57,672 nt of DNA from Anaeromyxobacter_A sp035538735 (GCA_035538735.1 DATLJU010000266.1:1-57672); one strand, 5' to 3'. Shown: positions 8,771 through 19,460, counted from the first letter of the stretch. The notes: generated from the letters alone by a model not told the origin. Translations and numbers: made by a program.

Positions 8771-9254
8771 CCCTTGCCGTCCTGGGCCTGTCCGGAGGCC
8801 CACCGAAAATGACGAAGAAACGCCGAGCTACAACGACGCCGAGTCACGACGACACGGCGTCGAGGATGCCACCGTAGCGGGGGGTGTCCAGGTACCCGGT
8901 TGGCGCGTGCCAAGGCCCGGAAGCAACCAAAGGTGCGACTTTGATTGGTACTACTGCCTGTAAATGGGTCGTTCGCGACCCGCGTCCCATGAGGGTCAGC
9001 GAGCGCTCGCCCGCGTCAAGGCATGGACGCCATCAGACGTCGGGGTACAGCGCGGGGCCCCCGGCGGAGGCGTAGATGGCTTGCCAGACGGAGGCCACGA
9101 CGGGCCTGGCCCCTCCTCGGCGGCGCGTAGCGCCGCTTCGACCGCCTTGCCCGCCTCCGCCTCGAGCTTCTCGAGCTTCGCCTGCGTGATGTCGATGTGC
9201 CTGAAATTACGGCGCCTGACGACGATGAGTGAAGCGTGTTCCCCATCGGTCGTC
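8771..9254. other. Leader and non-coding gap upstream of the cytochrome
   Basis: The cytochrome leader contains a hairpin (GACGCCG 8835-8841 with CGGCGTC 8855-8861). Between 9000 and 9250 one minus-strand frame reads as a helical segment (HIDITQAKLEKLEAEAGKAV) with no plausible start, perhaps a gene fragment. I compared the leader with GEMM riboswitch consensus elements and found no match. Confidence 0.35.
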
Positions 9255-9278
9255 CCCGGCTTACAGGGCGGCTCCGAC
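9255..9278 (+). repeat. Candidate attachment site 3 (diverged copy of rnpB 3' end)
   Basis: 22 of 24 positions match the rnpB 3' end; it shares the CGTCC lead with copy 2. It would be the outer right boundary of the tandem segments. Confidence 0.65.
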
Positions 9279-9280
9279 GC

Positions 9281-9907
9281 TCAGTCCCCCATGGCAGGAG
9301 CAGGTTGGGAGTGAGGGAACGGAGAACAGGTCCCCATCTCGCAATGTCCGCCCCCGCATTCTGAATCGAAAGCGCAAGAAGTCGGGAGAGAGGAGCACGT
9401 TCCGAGGCGACAGCTCCCACTGGGGCAGTCGGTGTTCGAGGTGCAGTGCTGCTCGCCGGTCGAAAACGCCTCTTGTTGGAGCAGCGGCTGATGACCTCCC
9501 GACAACTCAAACGGGCGGTCCGGGTGGGCCGTATTCCAGCCGTTGATGACGTCCAGGAGATCACCGGACTTCGGAGAAATGATCATAGCCGCCAGCGCCC
9601 CGGCAGCAGTGATCCCTGCCCCGATGGCCGTCTGAGTTGGATCGCTTTCGCAGATGCGCATGGTCCCTGCGCCCGGGAATGGCGTTGAATCATGACAGCT
9701 CTGGTTCCCGACTCCCGTCAGCGCGACGACTAATCCGGTCGCGAAGAGAGCGCCGCCGACGCCGAGCGCTGCGGTGCGACGAGTCGCGAGCGCCTGGGCT
9801 CGAGCCTCGACTGCGGCATCTTCCTTCACCAGTTGCGCAAGATGATCAAGGTCCTTCACGTAAAGGCGGGGTCGTAGATCGGGAGGCGGGCTTCGGGGAG
9901 CGCCCAT
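9281..9907 (-). CDS. Two-helix membrane protein with cysteine-rich C-terminus
   Basis: About 208 residues from ATG 9907 (a GTG at 9916 is in frame as well). The N-terminal 50 residues are charged. Two hydrophobic segments follow, TAALGVGGALFATGLVVAL and TAIGAGITAAGALAAMII. The C-terminal 50 residues contain two Cys-rich repeats, CTSNTDCPSGSCRLGTC and CAFDSECGGGHCEMGTC, probably disulfide-bonded outside the cytoplasm. The family is not recognised. The same frame stays open upstream to the TAA of the TyrR-like gene, and that stretch (DDPRDLNTLPSWEHFARVAV) looks protein-like, so the annotated N-terminus may be too short or the gene truncated. The stop lies 2 bp from attachment site 3. Confidence 0.6.
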   Translation of the reverse strand: MGAPRSPPPDLRPRLYVKDLDHLAQLVKEDAAVEARAQALATRRTAALGVGGALFATGLVVALTGVGNQSCHDSTPFPGAGTMRICESDPTQTAIGAGITAAGALAAMIISPKSGDLLDVINGWNTAHPDRPFELSGGHQPLLQQEAFSTGEQHCTSNTDCPSGSCRLGTCSSLPTSCAFDSECGGGHCEMGTCSPFPHSQPAPAMGD

Positions 9908-10000
9908 GACCGCCACTCGGGCGAAGTGCTCCCATGACGGGAGGGTGTTCAGGTCGCGGGGATCGTCTTGGTTACCGGCGACGAGGGGTACACCACGACC

Positions 10001-11566
<1,566 letters not shown>

Positions 11567-11575
11567 GCCGCGGAC

Positions 11576-11646
11576 TGTATTGCTGCGTGTACACCGTAAA
11601 CAACCAAATACGCGGAGGCCTCCGGAACCGTAAAGAAATCGTGACG
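11576..11646. promoter_or_regulatory. Three TyrR-box-like sites between tyrR and ald
   Basis: Compared with the TyrR box TGTAAA-N6-TTTACA: TGTATT-N6-TGTACA at 11576-11593, CGTAAA-N6-AATACG at 11595-11612, and CGTAAA-N6-GTGACG at 11629-11646. All lie 40-110 bp upstream of the ald sigma-54 promoter. Confidence 0.5.
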
Positions 11647-11686
11647 GTTGCGCCGTGGCGCTATGACATCACGCGAGTTTTTCTGA

Positions 11687-11702
11687 TGGCGCCATCGTTG
11701 CA
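11687..11702 (+). promoter_or_regulatory. Sigma-54 promoter of ald
   Basis: TGGCGCCATCGTTGCA has the GG and GC dinucleotides in exact -24/-12 spacing. The start would be near 11713, about 50 bp before the ald ATG. Confidence 0.8.
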
Positions 11703-11762
11703 ATCGGGTGCGGCAAGTTTTCGCCGTTCCCCTCGAACCCAGCCGTCCACGGAGGCCGCATC

Positions 11763-12881
11763 ATGATCATCGGAGTCCCGAAGGAGATCAAAGTCCGCGA
11801 GTACCGCGTCGGCCTCGTGCCGGCGAGCGTCCGCGAGCTCACCGAGCAGGGCCACGAGGTCTTCGTCGAGACGAACGCCGCCCAGGGCATCGGCGTCTCC
11901 GATACTGACTACGAGGCGGCTGGTGCCACCGTGGTGAAGACGGCCGCCGAGGTGTTCGAGAAGGCCGAGCTCATCGTCAAGGTGAAGGAGCCGCTGGCGG
12001 TCGAGCGGAAGCGCCTCCGCAAGGGCCAGGTGCTGTTCACGTACCTCCACCTCGCGCCCGACCGCGAGCAGGCGGCCGACCTCGTGGCCTCCGGCGCCAC
12101 GTGCATCGCCTACGAGACCGTCACGTCCCCGTCCGGCGGCCTGCCGCTCCTCGCCCCCATGTCCGAGGTGGCGGGCCGCATGTCCATCCAGGCCGGCGCC
12201 TACTTCCTCGAGAAGGCGCACGGCGGCCTCGGCATGCTGCTCGGCGGCGTCCCCGGCGTCGACCCGGCCAAGGTGGTCGTGCTCGGCGGCGGCGTGGTCG
12301 GCACGCACGCGGTGGCCATCGCGCTCGGCATGGGCGCCGAGGTGTGGGTCCTCGACCGCAACACGGACGCCCTGCGGAACCTCTGGAAGCAGTTCGGGCG
12401 CCCGCTCAACACCGTCTTCTCGACGCGCGACGCGGTGGAGAAGCACTGCATCTCCGCCGACCTCGTGGTGGGCGGCGTGCTCATCCCGGGCGCCGCGGCG
12501 CCCAAGCTCGTCACACGCGACATCGTGAAGCGGATGAAGCCGGGCTCGGTCATCGTGGACGTCGCGATCGACCAGGGCGGCTGCTGCGAGACGGCCCGCC
12601 CCACCACCCACGACGAGCCCACCTACGTCGTGGACGGCGTCATCCACTACTGCGTCGCCAACATGCCGGGCGGGGTGCCGCGCACCTCCACCTTCGCGCT
12701 CAACAACGCCACGCTCCCCTTCGTGCAGGCGCTCGCGAACAAGGGCTGGAAGAGGGCGCTCCAGGACGACCGCTACCTGCTGGACGGCCTCAACGTTCAC
12801 CAGGGCCTCGTCACGCACCGCGCGGTCGCGCAGGCGCTGGGCTACGACTTCGTCGAGCCGGCCGCGGCGATCACGCGATAG
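11763..12881 (+). CDS. ald: Alanine dehydrogenase
   Basis: A 372-residue NAD-dependent L-alanine dehydrogenase, which interconverts alanine and pyruvate plus ammonia. The N-terminus MIIGVPKEIKVREYRVGLVP is the family signature (substrate Arg and Lys). The NAD-binding Rossmann motif is VVVLGGGVVGTHAV, and the catalytic His lies within YTYLHLAPD-type sequence (FTYLHLAPD). Length is normal. The start ATG 11763 has a GGAGG ribosome binding site 8 bases upstream. It is a single-gene unit, divergent from the TyrR-like regulator, ended by a hairpin at 12906. Confidence 0.95.
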   Translation: MIIGVPKEIKVREYRVGLVPASVRELTEQGHEVFVETNAAQGIGVSDTDYEAAGATVVKTAAEVFEKAELIVKVKEPLAVERKRLRKGQVLFTYLHLAPDREQAADLVASGATCIAYETVTSPSGGLPLLAPMSEVAGRMSIQAGAYFLEKAHGGLGMLLGGVPGVDPAKVVVLGGGVVGTHAVAIALGMGAEVWVLDRNTDALRNLWKQFGRPLNTVFSTRDAVEKHCISADLVVGGVLIPGAAAPKLVTRDIVKRMKPGSVIVDVAIDQGGCCETARPTTHDEPTYVVDGVIHYCVANMPGGVPRTSTFALNNATLPFVQALANKGWKRALQDDRYLLDGLNVHQGLVTHRAVAQALGYDFVEPAAAITR

Positions 12882-12905
12882 CGCAAACGCGCTGAAGGTC
12901 CTCCG

Positions 12906-12937
12906 AGGGGGAGCCGCTCCACGGAGTGGCTCCCCCT
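12906..12937 (+). terminator. Intrinsic-type terminator hairpin after ald
   Basis: AGGGGGAGCC and GGCTCCCCCT form a 10-bp perfect stem with an inner imperfect stem. The following sequence is pyrimidine-rich rather than a pure T run. Confidence 0.7.
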
Positions 12938-13106
12938 CTCTGCTTGAAGCTCTCGAGCGCACGGCGACGGGCCCGCTTGCTCGCTCCCGAGGTCACGGGG
13001 TGCGGTGGCGCTCGAGCTTGCCCACCCAGGTCTCGGCACCGCCGGCCACGCCCCGGTAGATCGGGCGCGTGGCGACGGCCTGGGTGAAGCGACGAGGAGG
13101 CAGACC

Positions 13107-14117
13107 ATGGCGAAGATGCGCGCGGTGCAGGTCTCGAAGGCGGGGGGCGCGCTCGAGCTCGTCGAGCGGGAGGTGCCCGCGCCGGGCGCGGGTCAGGTCC
13201 GCATCCGCGTCGAGGCGTGCGGCGTCTGCCACAGCGACGCGCTGGTGAAGTCGGGCGCCTTCCCCGGCCTCACCCTGCCGCGGGTCCCCGGCCACGAGAT
13301 CGCCGGGCGCATCGACGCGGTGGGCCCAACCGTGACGGTGTGGAAGCCCGGCGACCGCGTCGGCGTCGGCTGGCACGGCGGCCATTGCTTCGTGTGTACC
13401 CCCTGTCGAAAGGGTTTGTTCATCAACTGCGAGCGGGAGCAGATCACCGGGATCACCTTCGACGGCGGCTACGCGGAGTACACGGTCGTGCCGCAGGAGG
13501 CGGTGGCGCGGATGCCCGCCGAGCTCGGCGCCACCGAAGCGGCGCCGCTGCTGTGTGCTGGCATCACGACCTTCAACGCGCTCCGCAACAGCGGCGCGCG
13601 CCCGGGAGACACGGTCGCCGTCCAGGGCATCGGCGGCCTGGGCCACCTCGCGATCCAGTTCGCCGCGCGGATGGGGTTCCGGACGGTGGCGCTGTCGCAT
13701 GGCGCGGACAAGGAGGAGCTCGCCCGCGGGCTCGGCGCCCACGTCTACGTCGACTCCGGGCGCAGGGACGCGGCGGAGGCCCTCCGCGAGCTCGGCGGGG
13801 CCGACCTCGTGCTCGCCACCGCTCCCCACGCCGCCGCCATCGCGAGCACGGTCGGGGGACTCAAGCCGCGCGGCAAGCTGCTCGTCGTGGCCGCCCCCTC
13901 CGAGGCCATGGAGGTCTCGGTGTTCACGCTCCTCAGCGGCAAGGCCGTCGCGGGCTGGCCGAGCGGCAGCTCCATCGACTCCGAGGAGACGCTCGCGTTC
14001 AGCGCGCTCACGGGTGTGCGCCCGCGGGTGGAGCTGTTCCCGCTCGAGCAGGCGGAGCAGGCGTTCCAGAAGATGCTCCAGAACCGCGTGCGGTTCCGGG
14101 CCGTGCTCACGCTATGA
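13107..14117 (+). CDS. Zinc-dependent alcohol dehydrogenase (MDR family)
   Basis: A 336-residue medium-chain dehydrogenase. The catalytic zinc site is seen in EACGVCHSD and PGHEIAG. The structural zinc lobe has four cysteines in CFVCTPCRKGLFINC. The cofactor Rossmann motif is VQGIGGLGHLAIQFA. Closest in pattern to the AdhP/AdhA branch that oxidises ethanol and other primary alcohols with NAD. The ATG at 13107 has GAGGAGG 7 bases upstream. The gene stands alone, convergent with bdhA. Confidence 0.88.
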   Translation: MAKMRAVQVSKAGGALELVEREVPAPGAGQVRIRVEACGVCHSDALVKSGAFPGLTLPRVPGHEIAGRIDAVGPTVTVWKPGDRVGVGWHGGHCFVCTPCRKGLFINCEREQITGITFDGGYAEYTVVPQEAVARMPAELGATEAAPLLCAGITTFNALRNSGARPGDTVAVQGIGGLGHLAIQFAARMGFRTVALSHGADKEELARGLGAHVYVDSGRRDAAEALRELGGADLVLATAPHAAAIASTVGGLKPRGKLLVVAAPSEAMEVSVFTLLSGKAVAGWPSGSSIDSEETLAFSALTGVRPRVELFPLEQAEQAFQKMLQNRVRFRAVLTL

Positions 14118-14144
14118 CCCGGAGGCGCCCGAGGGTGGGCGGTC

Positions 14145-14927
14145 CTACTGAGCGGTCCACCCTCCGTCGACCGGGATGCTCGCGCCGGTGATCTGAGCCG
14201 CCGCGTCCGAGCACAGGAAGGTCACCAGCGCGCCCAGCTGGTCGACCGTCACGAACTGCTTCGACGGCTGCTTCTCGGAGAGGAGGTCGCGCGCTCCCTC
14301 CTCGATGGCGACGCCCAGCGCCTTCGCGCGCGCCGCGATCTGCGGCTCGACCAGCTCCGTCCGCGTCCAGCCCGGGCAGACGGCATTGCAGGTGATGCCG
14401 GAGCCAGCGGTCTCGAGGGCGACCACCCTGGTGAGCCCGACGAGGCCGTGCTTTGCCGCCACGTAGGCGGCCTTGTGGACGGAGGCGACGAGGCCGTGCA
14501 CCGAGGCGGTGTTGACGATACGGCCGAAGCCGCGACGCCTCATCTCGGGCAGCGCGTGCCGGATGGCGTGGAAGGCGGCCGAGAGGTTCGTCGCGACGAT
14601 GGCGTCCCACCGGTCGGGTGGGAACGCCTCGACCGGCGCGGTGTGCTGGATCCCCGCGTTGTTGACGAGGATGTCGAGGCCGCCGAGCTGGGCCACCGTC
14701 GCGCCGACGAGGTCTGCGATCTCCGACGGACGGGTGAGGTCGGCGCCGTGGTAGCGCACCTTCACCTCCGCCTCTCGTTCCAGCGCCCACCGCGTGTGCT
14801 CGATGGCGGCCGGGTCGCCGAAGCCGTTCAGCATGACGTAGCAGCCCTGCGCCGCCAGCGCGCGGGCGATGCCGAGCCCGATGCCGCTCGTCGAGCCGGT
14901 GACGAGGGCGCTCTTTCCCTTCAACAT
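14145..14927 (-). CDS. bdhA: 3-hydroxybutyrate dehydrogenase (SDR)
   Basis: A 260-residue classical SDR that oxidises D-3-hydroxybutyrate to acetoacetate with NAD. Visible are the cofactor motif TGSTSGIGLG, NNAGIQH, the catalytic Ser in NTASVHGLVAS, and YVAAKHG (Tyr-x-x-x-Lys). NNAGIQHTAPVE and the lid with KQPSKQFVT are typical of 3-hydroxybutyrate dehydrogenases. It is the last gene of the sco-transporter-bdhA operon, starting 10 bp after the transporter stop. Product acetoacetate would be activated by the CoA transferase encoded upstream. Confidence 0.93.
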   Translation of the reverse strand: MLKGKSALVTGSTSGIGLGIARALAAQGCYVMLNGFGDPAAIEHTRWALEREAEVKVRYHGADLTRPSEIADLVGATVAQLGGLDILVNNAGIQHTAPVEAFPPDRWDAIVATNLSAAFHAIRHALPEMRRRGFGRIVNTASVHGLVASVHKAAYVAAKHGLVGLTRVVALETAGSGITCNAVCPGWTRTELVEPQIAARAKALGVAIEEGARDLLSEKQPSKQFVTVDQLGALVTFLCSDAAAQITGASIPVDGGWTAQ

Positions 14928-14937
14928 GGGTTCTCCC

Positions 14938-16257
14938 TCACTCGTCGATGGTGGACTGGTGCGTCTCGGTGGCCACCGAGACCGACACGACCGTGATGAG
15001 GACGAGCCCGATCATGTAGAGCGCGATGGGCCACGGCTTGCCGCCCGACCACGCGAGCAGGCCCGTGGCGATGAGCGGCGAGAGACCGCCCGCGAACACC
15101 GAGGCGAGCTGGTACCCCAGGGAGGCGCCGCTGTAGCGGAGCCGGGCCGAGAACAGCTCGGAGAAGAAGCTCGCCTGCGGGCCGTACATGGCCGCGTGTC
15201 CGAGGCAGATCGGCAGCACCAGGGCGAGCCAGATGATGGCGGGCTGCTTCGTGGCGAGCATCGCGAAGAAGGGGAAGGCGAGCAGGCCGCACGCCACGGC
15301 GCCCCAGATGTACACCGGACGGCGGCCGATCCGGTCCGAGAGCGCGCCCCACGCCGGGGCGAGGAAGACGCCGAGGAAGGAGGCGATGAGGAGGCCGTTG
15401 AGGGCGATGATGCGGTCCACCTTGAGCTGCGTCGCGACGTAGGTGAGCGTGAAGGTGGTGAAAACGTAGAAGAGGCCGTTCTCGGCGAACCGCGCGCCCG
15501 CCGCGACCAGCATGTTCTTCGGGTGCTTCTTCAGCACCTCGACGATCGGCATCTTCGCCTCGTGCTTCTGCTGCTTCACCTTCTCGAAGACCGGGGACTC
15601 GGCCACCTTCATCCGGATCCAGAGGCCCACCAGGACGAGGAGGAAGCTGAGCAGGAAGGGCACCCGCCACGCCCAGGCCATGAAGTCGGCCTCGGGCATC
15701 TTCGAGACGTAGCGAAAGACGAGCGTCGAGAGCAGGAGCCCGATGTAGGCGCCCACCTGCGGCCACGAGCCGTAGAAGCCGCGGCGGTTCGGCGGCGCGT
15801 GCTCGACGGCCATGAGGACCGCGCCGCCCCACTCGCCGCCGAGGCCGAAGCCCTGCGCGAGCCGGCAGGCGACGAGGAGGACGGGCGACCACACGCCCAG
15901 GGTGGCGTAGGTCGGCAGGAGGCCGATGATCGCCGTCGCGATGCCCATGATGAGCAGCGTCAGGTACAGCATGTTCTTGCGGCCGATCCGGTCGCCGTAG
16001 TGGCCGAAGACGATGCCGCCGATGGGCCGCGCGATGAAACCGACCGCGAAGGTGGCGAACGCCGCGATGGTCCCCACCATCGGATCGAAGGTGGGGAAGA
16101 ACAGCTTGTTGAAGACGAGCGCGGCGGCGGTGCCGTACAGGAAGAAGTCGTACCACTCGATCGACGTGCCGATGAGGCTCGCCAGCGCCACCTTCACGCT
16201 TTCCCGGTAGCTCGACTGCGCGGGCTGGGGTGCAGCTTGGATCGCAGGGACGGCCAT
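14938..16257 (-). CDS. MHS-family MFS metabolite:H+ symporter
   Basis: A 439-residue, 12-helix inner-membrane transporter. It starts at ATG 16257 with GGAGG upstream and shows the MHS signatures: SLIGTSIEWYDFFLYGTAAA in helix 1, the loop GHYGDRIGRKNML, and QGFGLGGEWGGA. Family members carry organic acids such as citrate, ketoglutarate, proline or shikimate. Because it lies between the CoA-transferase and 3-hydroxybutyrate dehydrogenase genes, the likely substrate is 3-hydroxybutyrate or acetoacetate (inference). Confidence 0.9.
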   Translation of the reverse strand: MAVPAIQAAPQPAQSSYRESVKVALASLIGTSIEWYDFFLYGTAAALVFNKLFFPTFDPMVGTIAAFATFAVGFIARPIGGIVFGHYGDRIGRKNMLYLTLLIMGIATAIIGLLPTYATLGVWSPVLLVACRLAQGFGLGGEWGGAVLMAVEHAPPNRRGFYGSWPQVGAYIGLLLSTLVFRYVSKMPEADFMAWAWRVPFLLSFLLVLVGLWIRMKVAESPVFEKVKQQKHEAKMPIVEVLKKHPKNMLVAAGARFAENGLFYVFTTFTLTYVATQLKVDRIIALNGLLIASFLGVFLAPAWGALSDRIGRRPVYIWGAVACGLLAFPFFAMLATKQPAIIWLALVLPICLGHAAMYGPQASFFSELFSARLRYSGASLGYQLASVFAGGLSPLIATGLLAWSGGKPWPIALYMIGLVLITVVSVSVATETHQSTIDE

Positions 16258-16313
16258 GATCTGCCTCCGGTTTGGATGCGAGGTGCTGCGCTCGAGGGGG
16301 GGACGAGACGGCT

Positions 16314-16961
<648 letters not shown>

Positions 16962-16970
16962 GGAGATCTC

Positions 16971-17660
16971 CTAGACCCGCACCGTGCGACGCTCGATCCG
17001 CTTCTCGACGCTGGGACACGCGATGACGCGCTGCACGTACACGCTCGCCGTGTGAACCTGATCCGGATCGATGGCGCCCGCCTCGAAGAGCTCCTCCACC
17101 TCGGCGATGGTGACTCGCCCCGCGGTCGCCATCATCGGGTTGAAGTTCCGCGCCGTGCGCCGGTACACCAGGTTGCCGAGCCGGTCGGCCCGCCACGCCT
17201 TCACGAGCGCGAAGTCGGCCGTCAGGCCGCGCTCGAGCAGGTAGGGCTTGCCGTCGAAGACGCGCACCTCGCGGCCCTCGGCGAGGGGCGTGCCGACTCC
17301 CGCGGGCGTGTAGAAGGCGGGGATGCCGGCGCCGCCGGCGCGGATGCGCTCGGCGAGCGTGCCCTGCGGCACGAGCTCGACCTCGATCTCGCGCGCGAGC
17401 AGCTGCCGCTCGAACTCCTTGTTCTCGCCGACGTACGACGCGATCATCTTCCGGATCTGCCGGCTGCGCAGGAGCAGCCCGAGCCCCCAGTCGTCGACGC
17501 CGCAGTTGTTCGAGATGACGGTGAGGTTCCGGACTCCCTTGTCGCGCAGCCCCTCGATGAGTCGCTGTGGGATCCCGACCAGCCCGAACCCGCCGGCCAG
17601 GATGGTCGCCCCGTCCTCGATGCCGGACAGTGCCTTTTCGATGGAGTCGCAGACGGTCAT
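16971..17660 (-). CDS. scoA: 3-oxoacid CoA-transferase subunit A
   Basis: A 229-residue alpha subunit. The CoA-binding glycine loop is seen in ILAGGFGLVGIPQRLI, followed by NLTVISNNCGVDDWGLG and the family block GGAGIPAFYTPAGVGT. ATG 17660 is chosen because the family begins here; in-frame sequence further upstream is Arg/Pro-rich and unlike the family. It is the first gene of the operon scoA-scoB-transporter-bdhA, about 80 nt downstream of a predicted sigma-54 start site. Confidence 0.94.
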   Translation of the reverse strand: MTVCDSIEKALSGIEDGATILAGGFGLVGIPQRLIEGLRDKGVRNLTVISNNCGVDDWGLGLLLRSRQIRKMIASYVGENKEFERQLLAREIEVELVPQGTLAERIRAGGAGIPAFYTPAGVGTPLAEGREVRVFDGKPYLLERGLTADFALVKAWRADRLGNLVYRRTARNFNPMMATAGRVTIAEVEELFEAGAIDPDQVHTASVYVQRVIACPSVEKRIERRTVRV

Positions 17661-17753
17661 CTCGTGCTCCCGCGCTGTCGGGCGACCCCGCCGGGCAGGC
17701 GCGGGTCGTGGCGGGCCCTCCGGCCCGCGTGCTCGACGTGTCCGAGGGCGGAG

Positions 17754-17769
17754 AGCAACGGGCGGGCCA
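17754..17769 (-). promoter_or_regulatory. Sigma-54 promoter of the scoAB operon
   Basis: Read on the minus strand: TGGCCCGCCCGTTGCT, with -24 TGGCCCG and -12 TTGCT in exact spacing. Nearly identical to the thiolase promoter at 19525. Confidence 0.75.
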
Positions 17770-17855
17770 GCGCGACGCGCCCGTGCCTGCGGCGTCAATA
17801 TGGCGCTGGACCGGGAGTGAGGTCGCCGCTGCCGCGCCAGGAGAGCGGGGTGTCG

Positions 17856-18007
17856 TTCCAGGTTTCTGGAAGGAGGCGGCCGGCGATGGCCCGGTTTGGC
17901 GCGGCGCGTCGGCGAATCTTTCGCGCCCCGCCGCGAGTCGATCCCGCCTGGGCGTCAGCGCTCGCGGCGCGTTCCAGCATCCTGGACGTCTTTCCAGGAA
18001 TCCGGAA
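17856..18007. promoter_or_regulatory. Three palindromic activator sites (TTCCAG-N4-CTGGAA type)
   Basis: TTCCAG-GTTT-CTGGAA at 17856-17871 (perfect), TTCCAG-CATC-CTGGAC at 17972-17987, and TTCCAG-GAAT-CCGGAA at 17992-18007. They sit about 90-240 bp upstream of the scoA sigma-54 promoter, the usual place for enhancer sites. The last two overlap the 3' codons of the activator gene. Confidence 0.65.
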
Positions 18008-19460
18008 CGGACGCGCTGCCCGGTCGCTGCGCTGCCTCAGCGATGCCGTACTGCTCGATCTTGGCGTAGAGCGAGGACTTGCTGATGCCGAGCCGGGCGG
18101 CGGCGGCGAGCTTGTCGCCCTTCGCCTCGCGGAGCGCGCGCCGGATGGCCTCCTGCTCGATGCGGCGCAGGAGGACCTTGAGCGAAGGGGGCTCCTCGGC
18201 CGCGTCGCCCGCCGGCGCGCCCGACACCGCGCGCGGCAGATCCGCCCGTCGGATGGCGCGGTCGGTCTTCACGTAGAGCGCCTGCTCGAGCACGTTGCGC
18301 AGCTCCCGGACGTTGCCCGGCCACGCGTACGCCCGGAGCAGGCTCTCCGCCTCGGCGTCGACGCCGTCGACCGGGATGCCGGTCTCCTTCTCCAGGCTGC
18401 GGAGCAGCGTCTCGACGAGGAGCGTGATGTCCTCCGGGCGGTCGCGCAGCGCCGGGATCTCGAGCTTGAGGACGTTGAGCCGGTAGAAGAGGTCGTGCCG
18501 GAACGCGCCGGCCGAGATGAGCGCCTCGAGATCCTTGTTGGTGGCGGCGACGATCCGCACGTCGATCGGCTCCGGCTCGACCGCGCCGACGGGCTCGACC
18601 TCGCGCTCCTGCAGCACCCGCAGCAGCTTCACCTGCATGGCGAGCGGGAGCTCGCTCACCTCGTCGAGGAAGAGGGTGCCCTTCTCCGCCAGGGCGAACT
18701 TGCCCTTCTTCCCGCCCCGCTGCGCGCCCGTGAAGGCGCCCGCCTTGTAGCCGAACAGCTCGGACTCGAAGAGGGTCTCGGGAACGGCGGCGCAGTTCAC
18801 CTTCACGAACGGCCCGAGCGCGCGGGCGCTCTCGAGGTGGATGGCGTGCGCGAAGAGCTCCTTGCCGGTGCCGCTCTCGCCCTTGAGCAGCACGGTGGTG
18901 TCGCTGCGCGCCACCTTGCGCGCGAGCGCCTTGGCGCGCTCGAGCGCCGCGCTCGTCCCCACGATCTGGGCGAAGGAGTGCTTGGCGCCTCCGCGCCGGT
19001 GCAGCTCGTCCTTGTAGAACTCGAGCTCCTTCTTCAGCGCCGCGAAGCGGCCCGTCATGGTGAAGAGGTCGTCGACGTCGCGGAACATCACCTTCCCGAC
19101 CACCGCCACCACCTTCCCGCGCTCGAAGATGGGGATGCGGTGGCAGATCATCTCGTGGCCGCGGATCTTCTGGAGCTGGGCGATCTCGGGCACCCCGGTC
19201 TTCGCCACGATGTGCATCCGGGTGTTCTCGACCACCTCGGCCACGTGCCGCCCGATGAGGTCGGCCTGGCGCATGCCGAGGAACCTGGCGTACGCCTCGT
19301 TGGTCTTGAGGATGTACCCGTCGGCGTCGGAGATGATGATGCCCTCGTACGCGTGACCGAGCGCCTCCTCGAGCATGGCGTGGTCCCGCTCCGAGGCGCG
19401 GACGCGCGCCGCGAGCCGCCGCAGCAGCCGGTGCGCAAGTCCTCCGCGACGCATCCTCAC
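17955..19460 (-). CDS. PAS-AAA+-Fis sigma-54 activator of the acetoacetate locus
   Basis: A 501-residue enhancer-binding protein. Residues about 28-135 form a PAS domain (YEGIIISDADGYILKTNEAY). The AAA+ domain has Walker A GESGTGKE, GAFTGA, Walker B GTLFLDEVSEL and AWPGNVREL. The Fis-type HTH is DKLAAAARLGISKSSLYAKI. There is no receiver domain, so the PAS domain probably senses a metabolite or redox cue. It is encoded between the CoA-transferase operon and the divergent thiolase, both with sigma-54 promoters, and is the obvious activator, in the manner of AtoC for ato genes. The start is GTG 19460 or ATG 19454. The tail after the HTH (residues about 475-501) is encoded by DNA that carries two palindromic sites. 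Confidence 0.88.
   Translation of the reverse strand: MRMRRGGLAHRLLRRLAARVRASERDHAMLEEALGHAYEGIIISDADGYILKTNEAYARFLGMRQADLIGRHVAEVVENTRMHIVAKTGVPEIAQLQKIRGHEMICHRIPIFERGKVVAVVGKVMFRDVDDLFTMTGRFAALKKELEFYKDELHRRGGAKHSFAQIVGTSAALERAKALARKVARSDTTVLLKGESGTGKELFAHAIHLESARALGPFVKVNCAAVPETLFESELFGYKAGAFTGAQRGGKKGKFALAEKGTLFLDEVSELPLAMQVKLLRVLQEREVEPVGAVEPEPIDVRIVAATNKDLEALISAGAFRHDLFYRLNVLKLEIPALRDRPEDITLLVETLLRSLEKETGIPVDGVDAEAESLLRAYAWPGNVRELRNVLEQALYVKTDRAIRRADLPRAVSGAPAGDAAEEPPSLKVLLRRIEQEAIRRALREAKGDKLAAAARLGISKSSLYAKIEQYGIAEAAQRPGSASVPDSWKDVQDAGTRRER

Noticed and set aside
8771..9000. A cyclic-dinucleotide (GEMM) riboswitch in the cytochrome leader
   Set aside because: These riboswitches control cytochromes in Geobacter, but neither the tetraloop receptor nor the GGACGCAAAGCC-type core is present on the minus strand.
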